From JBBQUN01 sp963717115 (GTDB lineage Bacteria > Actinomycetota > Acidimicrobiia > Acidimicrobiales > SZUA-35), in assembly GCA_963717115.1 (NCBI GenBank), contig CAVQVO010000017.1:248001-312000 (forward strand): a stretch of DNA of 64,000 nt, read 5' to 3'. This document shows positions 1-11,452 of this stretch, one piece after another. The translations under genes and the position numbers were made by a program. A model generated the notes under the pieces. That model saw only the letters and a list, made by a program, of their open reading frames with translations, was not told where the DNA came from and made no database searches. How positions within the stretch are numbered: position 1 is the stretch's first letter; every line of letters starts with the position of its first letter.

Positions 1-430
1 CCCCGAAGGTCTCGCCCACCCACTCGACGTGACGGGGCCACAGGCGCTCGCGGGCCCGACGGTCGGCGAAGCCGTGCTCGTCGTAGGTGAACCAGCCGGG
101 GGCCGTTCCGTCGAGCAGGCACAGCCAGACTCGGAGGTCCTCGGCTCGGGCCGACTCGATCACGTCGGTGACGAGGGCGACCGCGATCGGGTCGTGGTGC
201 CCGGGCTCGGGTTCGAGGCGGGCCCACTCCGGGGTGATCACGACCTCGCCGGCCCCGAGGCTCCGGACCACGGCGAAGTCGTCGACCCAGCGATCGACGT
301 CGATCCCCCGGTCGATCGAGGCCGGCGCGCGACCGTGCGCGATCCAGTAGGCCCAGTCGGATCGGTGGCTGACGCCGTCGAGTTCGGCGGACGTCATCAC
401 GACGCCGCGCCGTTGGCCGTCACCGGCCAT
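1..430 (-). CDS. Glycoside hydrolase family 1-like protein, N-terminal part
   Basis: Only the first 143 or so codons are inside the window; the gene runs off the left edge. The ATG at 430 overlaps the TGA of the HAD gene (ATGA), so the two genes are translationally coupled. The translation contains VVITPEWARLEP followed by a helix ending in LRVWLCLLDGTAPGWF and a later HVEWVGETFG. This pattern is typical of the first beta-alpha units of GH1 beta-glucosidases: an EWAR-like strand, then L.vwL...t.P.Wf. The catalytic glutamates would lie outside the window, so substrate and activity cannot be judged. The family call rests on motif resemblance alone. Confidence 0.6.
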   Translation of the reverse strand, partial: MAGDGQRRGVVMTSAELDGVSHRSDWAYWIAHGRAPASIDRGIDVDRWVDDFAVVRSLGAGEVVITPEWARLEPEPGHHDPIAVALVTDVIESARAEDLRVWLCLLDGTAPGWFTYDEHGFADRRARERLWPRHVEWVGETFG

Positions 431-1095
431 CAGCGGTCGAGGACCCGGCGACGGATCTCGGCGACCGCCGCCGCGGTGTCGGTTCCGACCAGCACGGTGC
501 CCATCCCGAGATCACGAGCGACCTCGAGGTTCACGTCCTGGTCGTCGATCACCAGCGTCGAGGCCGGATCGAGATCGAAGGTGTCGACGATGAGCCGGAA
601 GTAGGCCGGGTCGGGTTTGCGCAGGCCGACCAACGCCGAGTTGACGATGGCGGCGACCAGACCGCTCTCGAGGTAGCGGGCTGCCAGCACGTCCTGACCG
701 GTGGCGAAGTTGTTGGTGGCGAGCACCACGAGGATGTCGGTGTCGGCCAGCTCGCTGAGCAGGTCGATCATCTCGGGTCGGTCGGGGGCGTGGAAGATCG
801 AAGGCGGTTCGGCGTCGAAGATCCGACCGGCTCCCTCGGCGAACTCGTCGAGGTGGGCGCGCAGTTCGTCGTCGTCGATCTCGCCCCGCTCGGCCCGATG
901 GAACACCGAATCGGGATCGTTGAGGTAGCCACCGAGGCCCTGGAGCGCACGGGTGAGGTCCTCGGGGCCGAATCCGAGTTCGGTGGTGATCCCGAGGATC
1001 ATGTCGAGCATCGACACGGTGAGGGTGCCCGCCCAGTCGACGATGAGGGCGTCGTAGCCGTCGGTGTCGAGATCGGGCGACGCATCGGGATCCAT
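430..1095 (-). CDS. HAD-family hydrolase
   Basis: A 221-residue haloacid dehalogenase-like phosphatase. Motif I is unusual: DALIVDWAGTLT has DWAGT where DxDGT is normal, so the usual general acid Asp is Ala. Motif II is probably VVLATNN, the conserved Lys is in LRKPDPAYF, and the acidic motif IV is TLVIDDQDVNLEVARDLGMGTVLV. These features match the epoxide-hydrolase-like/YihX-type HAD subgroup. ATG 1095 is preferred over an upstream in-frame ATG because TACGCT lies 6 nt before it, as in a leaderless promoter. It forms a two-gene operon with the downstream GH1-like gene. The substrate is unknown. Confidence 0.8.
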   Translation of the reverse strand: MDPDASPDLDTDGYDALIVDWAGTLTVSMLDMILGITTELGFGPEDLTRALQGLGGYLNDPDSVFHRAERGEIDDDELRAHLDEFAEGAGRIFDAEPPSIFHAPDRPEMIDLLSELADTDILVVLATNNFATGQDVLAARYLESGLVAAIVNSALVGLRKPDPAYFRLIVDTFDLDPASTLVIDDQDVNLEVARDLGMGTVLVGTDTAAAVAEIRRRVLDR

Positions 1096-1101
1096 CGACT
1101 C

Positions 1102-1107
1102 AGCGTA
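1102..1107 (-). promoter_or_regulatory. Putative -10 element of a leaderless promoter (HAD gene)
   Basis: TACGCT on the minus strand ends 6 nt before ATG 1095, and no Shine-Dalgarno sequence is present. The spacing would place the transcription start at or next to the A of the start codon. Confidence 0.4.
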
Positions 1108-1231
1108 TGGCAACCCTGTGGTCCCCGGTGCCCGAGACACCACGGGGGGTGGTCTGCTAGAACTGTCGGGCGTCGCACGGTGCCGTCGGAGGGACTCGCC
1201 GGTGGCGCGGTGTTGTGGGTGGAGGGCCCTC

Positions 1232-3001
<1,770 letters not shown>

Positions 3002-3068
3002 CCGCAGGGCACCCGGTCGGCAATCCGGCCGGGCGCCACCACGACACAAGTCCGTACAGGAGGGAATC

Positions 3069-4040
3069 ATGAGTCTTCAGGTCGAGGCCAGCCAGGTCGA
3101 GGCGTTCCGGGAACGGTTCGAGTCGATCCACCAGAACGTGTCCCGGGCGATCCGCGGCAAGCCGGGGGAGATCCGTCTGGCGCTCACCTGCATGCTCGCC
3201 GAGGGGCATCTGCTGATCGACGACGTACCCGGTACGGGCAAGACGACCCTCGCCAAGGCGATCGCCGCATCGTTGGGATCGAGCATGCATCGCATCCAGT
3301 TCACGCCGGACCTGCTCCCGACCGACGTCACCGGCTCGCAGATCTACGACGCCAGTACCGGCAGCTTTCGCTTCCACCCCGGTGGGGTGTTCGCCAACGT
3401 GGTGCTCGCCGACGAGATCAACCGCGCCTCGCCCAAGACACAGTCGGCGCTGCTCGAGGTGATGGAGGAACGCCAGGTCACCGTCGACAGCGTCCTGCAC
3501 AAGGTGCCCCGCCCGTTCGTGGTCATCGCCACCCAGAATCCGGTCGAGTTCGACGGCACGTACCACCTGCCCGAAGCCCAGATCGACCGGTTCATGATGC
3601 GAATGGCGATGGGCTACCCGAGCCACGCCGCCGAAGTCGAGGCGATCGCCGGACGGTTGCACGGCGAGCGGCCCGAGGAACTGTCGCCGGCGGTCACCGC
3701 CGAGGGCTTCCAGTGGATGATCCAGGTGGCGAGCTCGGTCCACGTCGCCGAGTCGTTGCAGCAGTACGCCGTGACGATCGCCGCCGCGACCCGGCGCATG
3801 GACGAGCTGCGGCTCGGGGTCTCGCCTCGCGGCAGCCTCGCGCTGGTCCGGGCCGGGCAGGCGTGGGCGGCCGCCAAGGGTCGAACCTTCGTCAATGCCG
3901 ACGACCTCCGCGAACTGGCGCCGTTCATCCTCGGCCATCGCATGCTCCTGTCACCCGAGGCGGAGTTGCAGGGCATCACGAGCGCTGCCCTGGTCCAGCG
4001 CACGCTCGACGCCGTTCCGCTCCCCGAGATCCGCCTCTGA
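3069..4040 (+). CDS. moxR: MoxR-family AAA+ ATPase
   Basis: A 323-residue AAA-3 ATPase. Walker A is DDVPGTGKTTLAKA near residue 57 and Walker B is VLADEINRA near residue 115. The family signature ATQNPVEFDGTYHLPEAQIDRF follows, and a winged/lid domain ends with the PRGSLALVRAGQAWA segment. MoxR proteins act as chaperones that help assemble or insert cofactors into VWA-domain partners. Here the partners are the overlapping DUF58 gene and the VWA protein at 11.5 kb. A clear ribosome-binding site (AGGAGG) precedes ATG 3069. All nucleotide-binding residues are present, so the ATPase is expected to be active. Confidence 0.93.
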   Translation: MSLQVEASQVEAFRERFESIHQNVSRAIRGKPGEIRLALTCMLAEGHLLIDDVPGTGKTTLAKAIAASLGSSMHRIQFTPDLLPTDVTGSQIYDASTGSFRFHPGGVFANVVLADEINRASPKTQSALLEVMEERQVTVDSVLHKVPRPFVVIATQNPVEFDGTYHLPEAQIDRFMMRMAMGYPSHAAEVEAIAGRLHGERPEELSPAVTAEGFQWMIQVASSVHVAESLQQYAVTIAAATRRMDELRLGVSPRGSLALVRAGQAWAAAKGRTFVNADDLRELAPFILGHRMLLSPEAELQGITSAALVQRTLDAVPLPEIRL

Positions 4041-5179
4041 TGACCGGCAACGGCCGCGGCGCCCTCGTGGTGGCCGTCCTCGTGCTCGCGCTGGGCGTGC
4101 TCACCGGCTACACGATGCTCCTCGCCCTGGCGCTGGTGCTGGTCGCGGCGTTGGTCTTCGGTGCCGTCTACGTCGCCTGGCGGCCGACCCTGGAAGCCCG
4201 ACAGGCGGTGTCCCCGCCGGTGGTCGGCGCCGGCGAGGCGAGCTGGTCGAAGGTCACGGTGGTCAACACCGGCCGCAGGCGCAGCGCCCCGGTCATCGCC
4301 GCCGACTGGGTGGCGGGGACCAAGTACTCCGTGGCCCTGCCGGCCCTCGGCGCATCGGAGACCCATGTCGCCTCGCTCCCGCTGCCCACCGATCGGCGTG
4401 GTCACTTCGAGGTCGGCCCGCTCGAGATCGAACGATCCGATCCGTTCGGGTTCTTCCGGGCCGCCACCCACCGGGGTTCGAAGGCCCTGCTGGTCGTCCA
4501 TCCCGCCGTCCATCCGATGTCACCGCTCCCCACGGGGCATCGTCGCGAGTTCGAGGGGGCCGCCGCGGAGCAGCCCCATGAAGGGGGCATCTCGTTCCAC
4601 AGCCTGCGCGACTACGAACTGGGCGACGATCTCCGCCTGGTGCACTGGCGGTCGGTTGCGAAGACCGGTGTGCTCATGGTGCGCAAGAACATCATCACGA
4701 GCGAGCCCCGCCTGATGATCGTGCTCGACACCTGGTCGGGGTCCTACACCGGCGACAGCTTCGAAGACGCCGTTCGCGTCGCTGCGTCACTCGTGCAGGC
4801 CGGTTGTTCGTCGCGGTATCCGGTCATGTTCCGAACCACGAGTGGGCTGTCGGCCGATGCCCTGGCGTCGGGCGCAGGCCGGGTCGAGATCATGCGCATC
4901 CTCGCCGGTGTCCAGCCGTCCGACGCCGACCCCGGACTGAACGGGGTGATCCGGTTCGCCGAGGGCGCCGAGGGCGTCTCGTTGGGTGCGGTCACCGGGC
5001 AGCCGCCGGCCGAGCGAACGGTCGGGATCTCCCGGGTGCGGCCCCGCTTCGACATGGTGACGGTGGTACAGGTCGGTGAGACCTTCGATCGGCCGCCCAT
5101 GCGCATTCCCGGGGCACTCACCATGAACGGTGCCACCAGCGCCGACGTGGCGGCTCGTTGGAAGGCGAGGTTCGGATGA
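4040..5179 (+). CDS. DUF58 membrane-anchored protein
   Basis: A 379-residue protein. Two closely spaced hydrophobic stretches (residues about 8-45) anchor it in the membrane. A beta-rich domain precedes the DUF58 core, recognised by FHSLRDYELGDDLRLVHWRSVAKTG around residue 190 and the VWA-like strand LMIVLDTWSG. DUF58 proteins are VWA-related partners of MoxR ATPases. The ATG overlaps the moxR stop codon (TGATG), so the two are co-translated. Overlap with the next gene (ATGA) continues the operon. Confidence 0.88.
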   Translation: MTGNGRGALVVAVLVLALGVLTGYTMLLALALVLVAALVFGAVYVAWRPTLEARQAVSPPVVGAGEASWSKVTVVNTGRRRSAPVIAADWVAGTKYSVALPALGASETHVASLPLPTDRRGHFEVGPLEIERSDPFGFFRAATHRGSKALLVVHPAVHPMSPLPTGHRREFEGAAAEQPHEGGISFHSLRDYELGDDLRLVHWRSVAKTGVLMVRKNIITSEPRLMIVLDTWSGSYTGDSFEDAVRVAASLVQAGCSSRYPVMFRTTSGLSADALASGAGRVEIMRILAGVQPSDADPGLNGVIRFAEGAEGVSLGAVTGQPPAERTVGISRVRPRFDMVTVVQVGETFDRPPMRIPGALTMNGATSADVAARWKARFG

Positions 5180-7488
5180 CCGTCGTCGACGAACCCGTGA
5201 TCGATCTGACCGAGGCCGATCCCCGAACGCCTCGACGGGGGTCCCGGGCGCAGGTGGGTCCGGTCGACGTCGGGGTCGGCGGACGGCGGCGTCCGGGCCT
5301 TTTCGAACTCGTCGCCGTGGTGGCGATCTCGGTGGCCGTCGTGGTGCCGATCGTGGTCTGGGGACGGCTCTTCGCCGATCGGGGGTACGTGGTCCCGATC
5401 GTTGCCGCGGGCGTGCTCGGCCCGGCCGTGGCCGTCGTGACGGCCATGCTCGGGCTGCGTTGGCCCGGCGCGTTCGCTGCGTGGTCGGTGAGCCTTCTCG
5501 TCGGGTTGGCGGCCTGGTACAACACGTCGATCACCGACCTGCCGAGCGACCTGGTGACGAGCTGGAAGGCGCTGGCCTCGAGCGGTCTGCTGATCTCGAC
5601 GTCGCCCGAATTCCTGATTCCCCCGGTGGTGGTCACGGCGGCGCTGGGGTGGCTCGCGGTCTCGCTGATCCTGCGATCGACACCGAACGTGGCGGCGATC
5701 CTGCCCGTCGCAGCGGCGACCGGAGTGGCGCTCGGCTACGCGGTCTCGCTCGGTGAGCTGCCGGTCTGGTACGTGCCGGTGATCGTGGTGATCGTGGCGT
5801 CGGTGTTGGTCGGTGCCGAGTTGCGTACGGCCGGCCGGTGTCGAGTTCGAGACCGTCGACGACCCGGACGGCCGACATCGCCGGAGGGCACCCGGGCAGC
5901 TCGTCACCGCGCTGGCGCTGATCGTCGCACTGGGCGCCGGATCGGCTGCGTTCTCGGCGACGTTCGGGACCGTCGACGACGACGCCTTCGACCTGCGGGC
6001 CCGCCTCGTCAAGCCGCTCGACATCTACGAAGCGGCCACTCCGCTGGCCAGCGTCAAGGCCGGGCTGATCAACGAAGCACCACAGACGGTGTTCACGGTG
6101 ACGCTCGAGGGGCTGTCGGGAGACGAGTCGGTTTCGCTCCTCCCGGTGGCCACGCTCGACCTCTACGACGGAGCGATCTGGACCACCTCGGCACTGTTCG
6201 AACCGGCGGGAGCGAGCCTGCCCCAGCCCGAACAGGTACCGGTGCTCACCGGACGCGAGATCCGCCAGTCGATCGAACTGGCCGACTCCTATCCGTTCCG
6301 CTTCTACCCCCGGGCCGGAACGGTCCGGGCTCTCGACGACTCCAGCCTGGCCTGGGATGTCCGTTCGGGAACCGTGGCGTCGGTCGATCCCGATGCGGCG
6401 GGCTACGACGCGGTGATCGATCTCGTGCCGGGGCGTCCCGACCCGGTGCCCGATCCGGGGACCGCCGACGGCTCGCTCGCCTACGCCGCCGATGCGCCCG
6501 GACTCCACCGATGCGCAGTTCGAGATCCTCGCCGAATACGTGAACCGGGTGGCGGCTGCGGGCTCGACGCCCCAGGAACAGCTGGCCCTGGTCGAGGCCA
6601 ATCTCCGATCGACCGACTTCGGGTACAACGAGGAGGCGCCGGCCGGTCACAGCCTGGCCGCGCTCACGAGCTACTTGGCGCCGGCGGGGTCCGAGACCGA
6701 CGACCAACCGGCGGGACGCATCGGATTCGCCGAGCAGTCGGCCTCGGTCTTCGCCGTCATCGCCCGCGAACTCGGGATGCCGTCCCGAGTGGTTGTCGGG
6801 TACCGACTCGACACGGCGCTCACCGCCGAGGCCGCAACGGCGACCGTCGACGAGTCCCAGATCCACGCCTGGCCCGAGGTGTGGATCGAAGGTCTCGGCT
6901 GGGTCGGCTACGAACCGACCAACCCCGACAACCGAGCCGACGAGCCCGCCCCACGAACGCCCGCAGTGAGTTCGTCGGGCGACCAGGCCGCCGGGCAGGA
7001 CCTGCCCGACCTCCAGGATCCGATCCTGCTCCCCAACGAGGACCTCGAGCCGGGAAGGTCGGGCTGGTGGTGGCTCCTGGTCGTCGCCTTGGCTCCGTTG
7101 GCTCTACGCCGGACTGGTGATCGCCGCCAAGTCGTTCCGGCGGACCCGACGCCGACGAGTGGTCGATCCCGATCGTCGGATCGTCGGTGCCTGGCTCGAG
7201 ACCCGTGACCGGCTCCGAGATCTCGACCTCCCGGCGCCGTCCTCGTCGTCGGCGCTCGATCTGGCCGAGCACCTCGAGGTGATCGACCTGCGTGAAGCGG
7301 CCGATTCCCTGGCCCAGCTGGCGCCGGTGGTCGACCATGCCCTCTACGCACCCGTTCCGTCGTCGGCCGACGACGCCGATCGGGCCTGGGCGTTGGCCAA
7401 GGCCACGGTCGCCGGGGCCCGCGAAGGACGGGGCACCCGTCAACGGATGACCGGGGCGCTCGATCCCACCACCTTCTTCCGCCGCTGA
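5176..7488 (+). pseudogene. TgpA-like transglutaminase-fold membrane protein, three +1 frameshifts
   Basis: One gene is readable through all three forward frames in turn. The frame changes near 5825-5850 (VLVGAELRTAG to VEFETVDDP), at 6493-6502 (one extra G in GCGCCCGGACTCC) and at 7093-7100 (one extra T in CCGTTGG). With three bases removed it is 769 residues, collinear with TgpA proteins: an N-terminal set of membrane helices, a periplasmic transglutaminase-like domain, a helix (WWWLLVVALAP) and a C-terminal cytoplasmic tail. The expected YCEQFA active-site motif reads GFAEQSA, so the nucleophilic Cys is Ala. The His is retained in QIHAWPEVW, and the following D.T segment reads YEPT. It overlaps the DUF58 gene (ATGA), the standard moxR-DUF58-tgpA order. 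It is either a pseudogene or a good gene with assembly indels. Confidence 0.8.
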
Positions 7489-7553
7489 ATCGACCCACCC
7501 GCCCGCACCACCCCGGCCTCGACGCGAGGGGCGACCGTCGCTCCGCCCACAAC

Positions 7554-7750
7554 CGAGGAGCCGGCGTCGCTCGCTCCGTACGGTGCCTCCTCGGTTGTGC
7601 GGGACCCGGCGATCCGAGGAGCCGGCGTCGCTCGCGCCGTACGGTGCCTCCTCGGTTGTGCGGGACCCGGCGATCCGAGGAGCCGGCGTCGCTCGCTGGC
7701 GTACGGTGCCTCCTCGGTTGTGCGGGACCCGGCGATCCGAGGAGCCGGGT
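7554..7750. repeat. Three 61-62 bp tandem repeats with internal hairpins, plus a partial fourth
   Basis: Units start at 7554, 7615 and 7676, with a truncated fourth at 7738. Each contains CCGAGGAG and, about 27 bases later, its exact reverse complement CTCCTCGG, so each unit can form a stem-loop. Differences between units are confined to the loop near the GTACGGTGCC segment. The block lies between the convergent ends of the TgpA-like and PKD-repeat genes and may double as a terminator region. Confidence 0.85.
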
Positions 7751-7764
7751 GAGGGGCCGAGGGG

Positions 7765-10700
7765 TCAGCCGAAGTTGACCCGGGTGTTGGCCGAGACCGG
7801 ATTCCCGGTGGCCAGGTCGGTGGCACTGAGGGTGACGTTGACCCCGCCGACGGCGTCGTACTGGAAGCTCATCGTGGCCCCCGCCGGCCACCACTGCAGG
7901 GCCGATGGATCATCGGGCCCGCTGGCCCAGTTGATGCCCGAGAAGTTGCCGGGATCACCGTTCAGGGTGCACGACGCCACGGAACCGGCCGAGTGCGGAC
8001 CGCTGCAGCTGATCCCGAAGGGCGACGGTGACGGGGCGGTCGTGGTGGTCGTGGTGGTCGTCGTCGCCGGGGCGACGAAGTTCAACGATCGGGTCGCCGA
8101 GACGGCTTGACCGGTTGCGTTGTCGGTACCGGTCAGGGTCACCGTCACGGTGCCGACCGCCGAGTAGCCGATGTTCCAGCCGACCGGGCTCCCCCAGGTG
8201 TTCAAGGCGCTGGGGTTCGGAGCCGAGATGGCGTAGTTGAGCCCGGTGAAGTTGGCCGGGTCACCCTGGAGCGTGCACCAGGCGATCTCGCTCCCGTCGC
8301 CGGTCAGCGTCGACGCGTTGCACGACAGTCCGAATGGCGACGGCGTGGCCACCGCGGTGAAGGAGATGGTCCACGGACCGCCCGTGACCGCGGTGCCCGA
8401 GGCGATGTGGGTCGCACTGGCGTTGATGGTCACCGATCCGGGATCGAACGAGGCGACATAGGACTCGCCGGGCGAACCCCACTGGTTGAGCGACAGGCCG
8501 GACGGATTCGAGACGCTGAAGCTGAGCGACGAGAACTCCGAAGCGTTCCCGTCGGTGAGTCGACAGGTCACGGCGCTGGTTCCGTTGGCCGGCCGGTTGG
8601 TCGGCCCGCAGGTGGGATTGAAGGTGATCGCCGGGGTCGCGGTCGAGACGGTGACCGTGCGCCGAGCGGTGTAGGAACCGGCGCCGGTCAACGTCGCCGA
8701 CACCTCGTAGACGCCGGGTGTGGTCCAGCGGATCGAGGTGGTGGCACTTGCCGGGCTCGAGATGGTGGGATTGCCCTGAGCCGACCAGGCGATCGAGTCG
8801 TAGTTCTGTCCGGTCAGCTGGAACGAGCCGTTGATGTCGACCTGGAGCGAGCCCGGTCCACCGATGGTGCCGCTCGGGAGCACCCCCACCGTGACCGGCG
8901 GAGCATCGGTGAACGTGATCGTGACCGTCTTGGTGACGGGGTCGCCCGTCCCCCGGTCGGTCCCGCTGAGAGTCACCGAGGCGGTGCCGGCGACGGTGGC
9001 CTGCACGGCGTAGCCGGTCGTCCCGGTCGGACCGTAGGTGGCCGTTCCCGGCGAGGGCACGTTGGCGCTCCAGGAGAGACCGCTGAAGTCGGCGGGATCG
9101 CCGACGAGTGAACAGCTCGACGTCGACCCGGCGGCCAGCGTGGACGGGCTGCAGGTCAGGTCGAACGGCGACGGCGTGGTGCTGGCCGGTTCGACCTGGA
9201 TCGTTCGGGTGGCGACATCGGTCTCGCTGCCTCGGCTGGCGGTGAGCGTGACCGTCTTGGTTCCCGGCGTCGACCAGGTGGCAGTCGGGTTCTGCTGGCT
9301 CGATGTCGCCGGCGTCGCACCATCGAGCTGCCAACGCCAACCACCGGGGTCGCCCTGGCTGGCGTCGGTGAGTTGGACGGGGTCGCCGACCCGCACCGTT
9401 GCCGGCGCCGTGAACGCCGCCTGCAACTCGATCAGGTCGGGGTTGGCGACGACGTCGACGGCGATTCGGGGGGTGTCGCAATTCCCCTGGGCGTCGCACG
9501 CCTCGATGGCCACCACGTAGCGACCGACGTCGTAGAAGGTGTACTCGAACGTGCCGAAGGTGCGGAACGATGCCTGCCGCCCGGTGTTCGGGCTGACCTG
9601 GAGTTCCCAGAAGTTCGGGGTGCCCCGCACGGTCAGCGAGGTGAACTGGAGCGTCCCACCGGCGGCGACCTGGGTGGCGCTCGCCCCGATCTGGATCTTC
9701 AGGGGCTGGTCGGTCGTGGTCGTGGTGACCCCGGGCAACGTGGTTGCCGGCCCGGTGTCACCGGGGCCGACCTCGGGCTGGGTTCCGCCCGGTCCGGTGG
9801 GCTGGGTGGTGGCGGTGGGCCGGTCGGGGGAGGTGGCCGGGTCGGGGGAGGTGTCGTTCGGGGGCTGGGTGACCTCGGGGCCGGCCGGTGGCGTGGTCGG
9901 CTCGGTCTGGTTGGCGATCGGCGCCTGGTCGACCGCCGGCTCGGGAGTGTCGGTTCCCTGCTCGGTGCCGGCAACGGCGAGGGCGTTGTCGTCGCCTTCA
10001 CCGAGCGGTGCGACCACGAATCCGTCGTTGCCGCTCTCGTCGTACTTGGTGACGGGAATGGTGTCGCCGTCGCGCTCGATCAGCCCGGCCCTGGAGGACC
10101 CGGGGTCGTTGTACCAGACCGCACCGTTCTCGGCGATGAGCTGCACGGCGGTGCCGGGCTGGACGCCCTCGAGGGAGCTGCGGCGGACGTCGTCGAGGGC
10201 GTCGAAGTCGATGACGACCACCTCGCCACTGCCGACGTCCTGCACGACCGCCCAGCCGTCGGTCAGGACGGGCCGGCCGTAGTCACCGGCGCCCAGGGCG
10301 ACGAAGTCGTCCCTCGACGGGCATCCGGACTGGGTCGGGTTCCAGAGGAAGACGCCACCGTCGGACGAGACGACCATCAGGTGTTCGTCGGCGCCTCCGG
10401 CCCGCAGCTCGACCTCGGCGGCCACTTCGAGACCCTCACACACGGTGCCACGACCGGCGATCCAGACCGAGTGGTCGTCGAGGTCGACGGCCGCTTCGAC
10501 CGACCCGAGGTCGGCGAGCGCGGTGGGTCCGGTCAACTCGTCGACGTCGACCGGGTCGGAGCCGTCGAAGGGGAAGCGGCGAACCGGCGTGTCGGCGTCG
10601 GCACTGGCGTAGAGGAGGTCGCCCTTCTCGGTGACGATCCCGTCGCTGAAGGACGCGCCGACCGGCGAGGGGTTGGCCTGGGTGAGGGTCTCGAGGTCGA

Positions 10701-11151
10701 GCACCGACACGGTTCCGGCCTGTACGAGCCATCCGACATCGTGTCCGGTGACCACCGACAGGGCCTCGCCCGGGTTCCCGAACGCCACGCGGCCGGTCTG
10801 GATCTCCCAGGCGGCTCCGTCGAGTCGCGACACCGTGCCGTCGGAACGGTTGACGATGATGGCGTCGGAGGCCCACTGGACGATCTCGAGGTCGTCGTTG
10901 TTGTCGGCGACCTGGAGCGAGGTCGCGATCGAGCCCGAGCCGCCGTCGAGCAGGCTCACCCCGCCGAGTGGGACCGAGGCCAGCCAGACGGCTCCATCGG
11001 ACAACCGAACCCGGACCTCGGATGGTGGCGTGCTCGTGGTGACCATCCACGATGCGAGCAGCACGGCAGCGGCACACACCGCACCGATCACGGTGCCGGT
11101 CAGCTGCTGCGGCCTTCGCAGGAACCCAGCGATCGTTCGTTGTTCGGACAT
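7765..11151 (-). CDS. Cell-surface PKD/Ig-like repeat protein with signal anchor
   Basis: A 1128-residue protein. After MSEQRTIAGFLRRPQQ comes a hydrophobic signal anchor (about residues 17-36). Residues about 40-395 look like repeated beta-propeller blades. A Thr/Pro-rich linker spans about 397-484, and from 485 to the end there are PKD/Ig-like beta domains. Four C-terminal modules begin with a cysteine motif (TCSPSTL, TCGPTNRP, SCNASTL, SCSGPHS at about 664, 844, 940 and 1044). In each, a second Cys precedes a loop of the form L.GDP.nFSGL, suggesting one disulfide per module. ATG 11151 is chosen for the GGAGG sequence upstream. It is probably extracellular, with a structural or adhesive role in the MoxR/VWA neighbourhood. 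The exact function is not recognisable. Confidence 0.8.
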   Translation of the reverse strand: MSEQRTIAGFLRRPQQLTGTVIGAVCAAAVLLASWMVTTSTPPSEVRVRLSDGAVWLASVPLGGVSLLDGGSGSIATSLQVADNNDDLEIVQWASDAIIVNRSDGTVSRLDGAAWEIQTGRVAFGNPGEALSVVTGHDVGWLVQAGTVSVLDLETLTQANPSPVGASFSDGIVTEKGDLLYASADADTPVRRFPFDGSDPVDVDELTGPTALADLGSVEAAVDLDDHSVWIAGRGTVCEGLEVAAEVELRAGGADEHLMVVSSDGGVFLWNPTQSGCPSRDDFVALGAGDYGRPVLTDGWAVVQDVGSGEVVVIDFDALDDVRRSSLEGVQPGTAVQLIAENGAVWYNDPGSSRAGLIERDGDTIPVTKYDESGNDGFVVAPLGEGDDNALAVAGTEQGTDTPEPAVDQAPIANQTEPTTPPAGPEVTQPPNDTSPDPATSPDRPTATTQPTGPGGTQPEVGPGDTGPATTLPGVTTTTTDQPLKIQIGASATQVAAGGTLQFTSLTVRGTPNFWELQVSPNTGRQASFRTFGTFEYTFYDVGRYVVAIEACDAQGNCDTPRIAVDVVANPDLIELQAAFTAPATVRVGDPVQLTDASQGDPGGWRWQLDGATPATSSQQNPTATWSTPGTKTVTLTASRGSETDVATRTIQVEPASTTPSPFDLTCSPSTLAAGSTSSCSLVGDPADFSGLSWSANVPSPGTATYGPTGTTGYAVQATVAGTASVTLSGTDRGTGDPVTKTVTITFTDAPPVTVGVLPSGTIGGPGSLQVDINGSFQLTGQNYDSIAWSAQGNPTISSPASATTSIRWTTPGVYEVSATLTGAGSYTARRTVTVSTATPAITFNPTCGPTNRPANGTSAVTCRLTDGNASEFSSLSFSVSNPSGLSLNQWGSPGESYVASFDPGSVTINASATHIASGTAVTGGPWTISFTAVATPSPFGLSCNASTLTGDGSEIAWCTLQGDPANFTGLNYAISAPNPSALNTWGSPVGWNIGYSAVGTVTVTLTGTDNATGQAVSATRSLNFVAPATTTTTTTTTAPSPSPFGISCSGPHSAGSVASCTLNGDPGNFSGINWASGPDDPSALQWWPAGATMSFQYDAVGGVNVTLSATDLATGNPVSANTRVNFG

Positions 11152-11440
11152 CGGCCCTCCTCCGATGGGATCCGGGCGAACCCGGCGCCCCACGTGCATG
11201 ACACCCGAGGCGTCTCCACCGTAGTGGGGGCGGCACGTGGTGTCTCCTCGGTCCAGCGTCTCATGGGTGCCGATTCGGGGCATCGGGGATTTCCCCCTCC
11301 GGGGGTCGTCGCCGGGTCGGGGTCGTGGTCGAGGACCAGGTCGTCGACCCGTGGTTGGGGACGCTGTCGGGGACGCGGCCGGGGACGCAGCCGGGCCCCG
11401 CCACCGGCCGGCCGAGGGGCCCCTGCAGAGTGCGGTGCAC
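11152..11440. other. Divergent intergenic region
   Basis: No supported gene. It separates the PKD-repeat gene (minus) from the VWA gene (plus) and must hold both promoters. A GGGGACGC octamer recurs three times at 13-bp spacing near 11355-11390. Confidence 0.4.
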
Positions 11441-11446
11441 TAGGGT
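11441..11446 (+). promoter_or_regulatory. Putative -10 element of a leaderless promoter (VWA gene)
   Basis: TAGGGT ends 6 nt before ATG 11453, and no ribosome-binding site is visible. Confidence 0.45.
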
Positions 11447-11452
11447 TCCACG

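Noticed and set aside
29..604. Plus-strand frames at the left edge
   Set aside because: They are opposite to the HAD and GH1-like genes, which have family motifs and an ATGA overlap.
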